In this document: positions 5,539 through 7,719 of the stretch, piece by piece
Position numbering within the stretch: the stretch's first letter is position 1
How the letters are laid out: each line of letters opens with the position of its first letter
NCBI GenBank assembly: GCA_050261415.1
Contig: JBLNDG010000055.1
Location: 1 to 7,719 of the forward strand
Origin: JBLNDG01 sp050261415
GTDB lineage: Bacteria; Bacillota; Clostridia; Lutisporales; Lutisporaceae
Reading direction: 5' to 3'
DNA: 7,719 bases
The notes under the pieces: generated by a model
Told to the model about the DNA's origin: nothing
Database searches by the model: none
What the model saw: only the letters and a program-made list of their open reading frames with translations
Program-made: the position numbers and the translations under genes

Positions 5539-7113
5539 ATGAAAAAGTTATTAGCTCTGTTAATAGTTGCAGTAATGCTGGTTGCCAGCGCTTGCTCAAG
5601 CAACAATCCGAATCCAACAAATGCAAACAATGCCCCTGGTGCTGCTCCTGCATTAAAGGACGAGATAAAAGTAGGCCTTGATGTAGATGCAGGTACATTG
5701 GATCCCCGTTTGGGAAGAGACTCCAGTGCAAAGCGTGTAATTGACCTGGTTTTTGACGGATTGGTGTATATAGACGAAAATCTTAAAGCCCAACCGGCAC
5801 TGGCAGAAAGCTGGGAGAACCCGGATCCGACTACATGGATATTCAAGCTGAGGGATAATGTGTACTTCCACAACGGTACAAAGCTTACAGCAAAGGATGT
5901 AAAGTACACCTACGATACAATTCTTGACGAAAAATTCGCTGCACCGTATAGAAGCTTGTATGAACCCATAAAATCTGTAGAAGCTGTTGATGATCTGACT
6001 GTGAAATTCACACTCAGCAATCCTTATGCACCGCTTTTATCATATATGGATATGGGCATTGTTCCGGCAGATGCAGCAAGCCAGCCGGATTTCGCAAGCA
6101 ATCCTATAGGTACAGGTCCATATAAGTTTGTAAGCTGGAGCAAAAACAACAATATAGTGTTTGAAGCAAATGATAAATTCTGGGGAGGAACTCCAAAGAC
6201 AAAGAAGATCACATACTATATAATTCCCGATAATACAACCCGTGTAGCTGCTCTTGAATCCGGCGACGTGGATTTTGTACATTCACCATTGTCACCTCAG
6301 GACATAAGCAGGATGAAAGGTGATAGCCGCTTCGTAGTTGAAGAGACTAACGGTCTTGGCTTTACTTATGCGTGCTTCAACTTTGCCAGCCCTGTAATGT
6401 CGGATCTGAAAGTAAGACAGGCAGTTGCCTATATGATAAATAAAGAGTCAATATCGAAGGACATTTACCAAGGCATGGATAAGCCCGGTGTTTCGCCGAT
6501 AATTCCGCCGTCATGGGCATATAGCGATAAAATAACAAATTTTGAATACAATCCGGATAAGGCAAAACAACTATTGGCAGAAGCGGGATGGAAGGATTCC
6601 GATGGGGATAAAATTCTCGATAAAGATGGAAAGAAGCTTACAATAACACTTTCTACCCATACAGAAGACCCGAATAGGGTTCAGACAGTTGAATTCCTGC
6701 AGAATGAGCTTTCTCAGATAGGGGTAGATGCTAAGGTTTCCACTACAGAGTGGCCGACATTTGATTCAAATCTTATGAACGGCAAATTCGACATAGCAAT
6801 AGTTGGTTGGTTAGGACTTACAGACCCTGACAGGGCTATGTATACACAGTTCCATTCAAAAGGCGGCAACAACTTCGGAAAGTTTAACATACCGGAGCTT
6901 GACCAGCTTCTTGAAAAGGGAAGAACTACTACAGACCAGAATGAAAGAGCAACAATATATCAGCAGGCAGCACAGATAGTAGATGACCAGGTAGCATACG
7001 ACGTTATGCTTTACCAGGGATATTATGCAATATACAATAAGAATCTTCAAGGCTTCAAAATTCATCCGAGCGGTAACCTAAAAGGATTAATGAATGCTAC
7101 GCTCACAAAATAG
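5539..7113 (+). CDS. Peptide ABC transporter solute-binding lipoprotein (family 5, DppA/OppA type)
   Basis: This protein captures the substrate outside the membrane and delivers it to an ABC importer. The 524-residue product starts MKKLLALLIVAVMLVASAC, a short positive start, a hydrophobic stretch and a lipobox-like VASAC, so cleavage before C19 and lipid anchoring are expected. A Ser/Asn/Pro-rich linker (20-37) follows. The family 5 signature is clear: PALAESWENPDPTTWIFKLRDNVYFHNGTKLTAKDVKYTYD spans about residues 86-125, and NPIGTGPYKF, VRQAVAYMINKESI and the ADKAKQLL-like NPDKAKQLLAEAGW appear in the usual order. Family members bind di- or oligopeptides, but some bind nickel, glutathione or sugars, so the ligand is not proved. 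The peptidase gene upstream and the DppB-type permease downstream make peptides the best guess. It is 71 bases after the peptidase gene, without a visible terminator between them, so cotranscription is plausible. Confidence 0.95.
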   Translation: MKKLLALLIVAVMLVASACSSNNPNPTNANNAPGAAPALKDEIKVGLDVDAGTLDPRLGRDSSAKRVIDLVFDGLVYIDENLKAQPALAESWENPDPTTWIFKLRDNVYFHNGTKLTAKDVKYTYDTILDEKFAAPYRSLYEPIKSVEAVDDLTVKFTLSNPYAPLLSYMDMGIVPADAASQPDFASNPIGTGPYKFVSWSKNNNIVFEANDKFWGGTPKTKKITYYIIPDNTTRVAALESGDVDFVHSPLSPQDISRMKGDSRFVVEETNGLGFTYACFNFASPVMSDLKVRQAVAYMINKESISKDIYQGMDKPGVSPIIPPSWAYSDKITNFEYNPDKAKQLLAEAGWKDSDGDKILDKDGKKLTITLSTHTEDPNRVQTVEFLQNELSQIGVDAKVSTTEWPTFDSNLMNGKFDIAIVGWLGLTDPDRAMYTQFHSKGGNNFGKFNIPELDQLLEKGRTTTDQNERATIYQQAAQIVDDQVAYDVMLYQGYYAIYNKNLQGFKIHPSGNLKGLMNATLTK

Positions 7114-7120
7114 GTATGAG

Positions 7121-7142
7121 GAGGGGAGCTACGGCTCCCTCC
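7121..7142 (+). other. UACG-tetraloop hairpin between binding protein and permease
   Basis: GGGAGC (7124-7129) and GCTCCC (7134-7139) form a perfect 6-pair stem around TACG, closed by a C-G pair, which is the unusually stable cUNCGg tetraloop type. It extends by a G-U pair and, past one mismatch, a G-C pair. No T-run follows (the next bases are CCAGTCCCCCTTTC), so it is a weak terminator candidate. In ABC importer operons a hairpin after the binding-protein gene often protects that part of the mRNA and lowers permease expression; that role here is inference. Confidence 0.6.
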
Positions 7143-7207
7143 AGTCCCCCTTTCAAGTGGTTTCACATGAATTATTGGTTATTAAGTAATCTTAAAGGTG
7201 GATTTAT

Positions 7208-7719
7208 ATGAAAAAGTATTTGTTTAAAAGACTTTTATATTTGGTTCCGGTTCTGCTGGGCATAACACTCATAGTATTCTTCATGCTTCATATGATTCCG
7301 GGAGACCCGGCAATGGTTCTCCTCGGGCAGGACGCCAATCCTGCAGATATAGCGAGGTTAAGGAGCATACTTGGCTTGGACCAGAATATATTTGTACAAC
7401 TTTTTAATTATATTAAACAGGTTTTGAGCTTTGATCTGGGTACATCGATTTTTCAAAATGTGCCTGTAACAAAGCTTATTGCGGAAACATTCCCAGCGAC
7501 AATGGAGTTGGCCGTGATATCCTTGGTAATCTCCCTCATAATAGCGGTTCCGCTGGGAGTGATATCCGCAATCAAGCAGAATACCTGGATTGACTATATA
7601 AGTATGATATTTGCCCAGCTTGGCATATCCATGCCGGTCTTTTGGCTTGGAGTACTTCTGATACTGGAGTTTTCTGTTCATTTGGGACTCCTGCCTTCAT
7701 TTGGAAGAGGGCAGCCAAT
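7208..7719 (+). CDS. Peptide ABC transporter permease, DppB/OppB type (3' truncated by window end)
   Basis: The first 170 codons of an open frame that runs off the window. It encodes one of the two membrane subunits of the importer served by the preceding binding protein. The start ATG follows AAAGGTGG (7194-7201) with 6 bases between. The N-terminus MKKYLFKRLLYLVPVLLGITLIVFF, then HMIPGDPA (28-35), is the hallmark opening of DppB/OppB/GsiC proteins: a first membrane helix (about 9-29), then a long external loop with LGLDQ (55-59) and FDLGTSI (75-81). Further helices lie at about 99-120 and 131-157, inside the binding-protein-dependent permease domain, and LGLLPSFGRG is the typical segment that follows. 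The coupling loop that meets the ATPase lies outside the window. A DppC-type permease and two ATPases would be expected downstream. Confidence 0.95.
   Translation, partial: MKKYLFKRLLYLVPVLLGITLIVFFMLHMIPGDPAMVLLGQDANPADIARLRSILGLDQNIFVQLFNYIKQVLSFDLGTSIFQNVPVTKLIAETFPATMELAVISLVISLIIAVPLGVISAIKQNTWIDYISMIFAQLGISMPVFWLGVLLILEFSVHLGLLPSFGRGQP

Overview
The window looks like chromosomal DNA of a spore-forming Firmicute of class Clostridia. The signs are moderately AT-rich DNA, purine-rich Shine-Dalgarno sites, two TTG starts, Clostridia-like PurN and PurH sequences, and a DUF3870-type protein. A close relationship to the Ruminiclostridium/Acetivibrio group is only an impression. All genes are on the + strand and none looks broken, so I see no insertion sequence, phage gene, CRISPR array, tRNA or rRNA.

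Bases 1-3764 are the distal part of a de novo purine operon: the end of purM (AIR synthetase), then purN, purH and purD. PurD makes GAR, PurN formylates it to FGAR, PurM closes the imidazole ring, and PurH performs the last two steps to IMP. PurN and PurH both use 10-formyl-tetrahydrofolate. The purM/purN reading frames overlap and purN/purH are 10 bases apart. The purH-purD gap of 72 bases carries three copies of a TGCG-headed 10-base unit. No convincing terminator follows purD.

Bases 3765-4387 hold a small DUF3870-like gene of unknown function. Upstream of it is a sequence matching the sigma-H promoter consensus (as I recall it from Bacillus subtilis), overlapped by two Spo0A-box-like heptamers in tandem 10 bases apart. 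Downstream is a very long hairpin plus a 7-T run, the best intrinsic terminator in the window. It ends only 33 bases before the next start codon, so it may work as an attenuator for the downstream genes as well as the end of the upstream unit.

Bases 4388-7719 are a peptide-use cluster: a cytosolic M24 Xaa-Pro-type peptidase, a lipoprotein solute-binding protein of the DppA/OppA family, and the start of a DppB/OppB-type permease cut off by the window end. The likely joint role is to import short peptides and cleave those containing proline. A small hairpin with a UACG tetraloop lies between the binding-protein and permease genes and may set their relative expression.

Most of the window is well-known metabolism. 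The part most worth a second look is 3765-4390: the unknown gene, its putative sporulation-type promoter, and the terminator in the leader of the peptide cluster.
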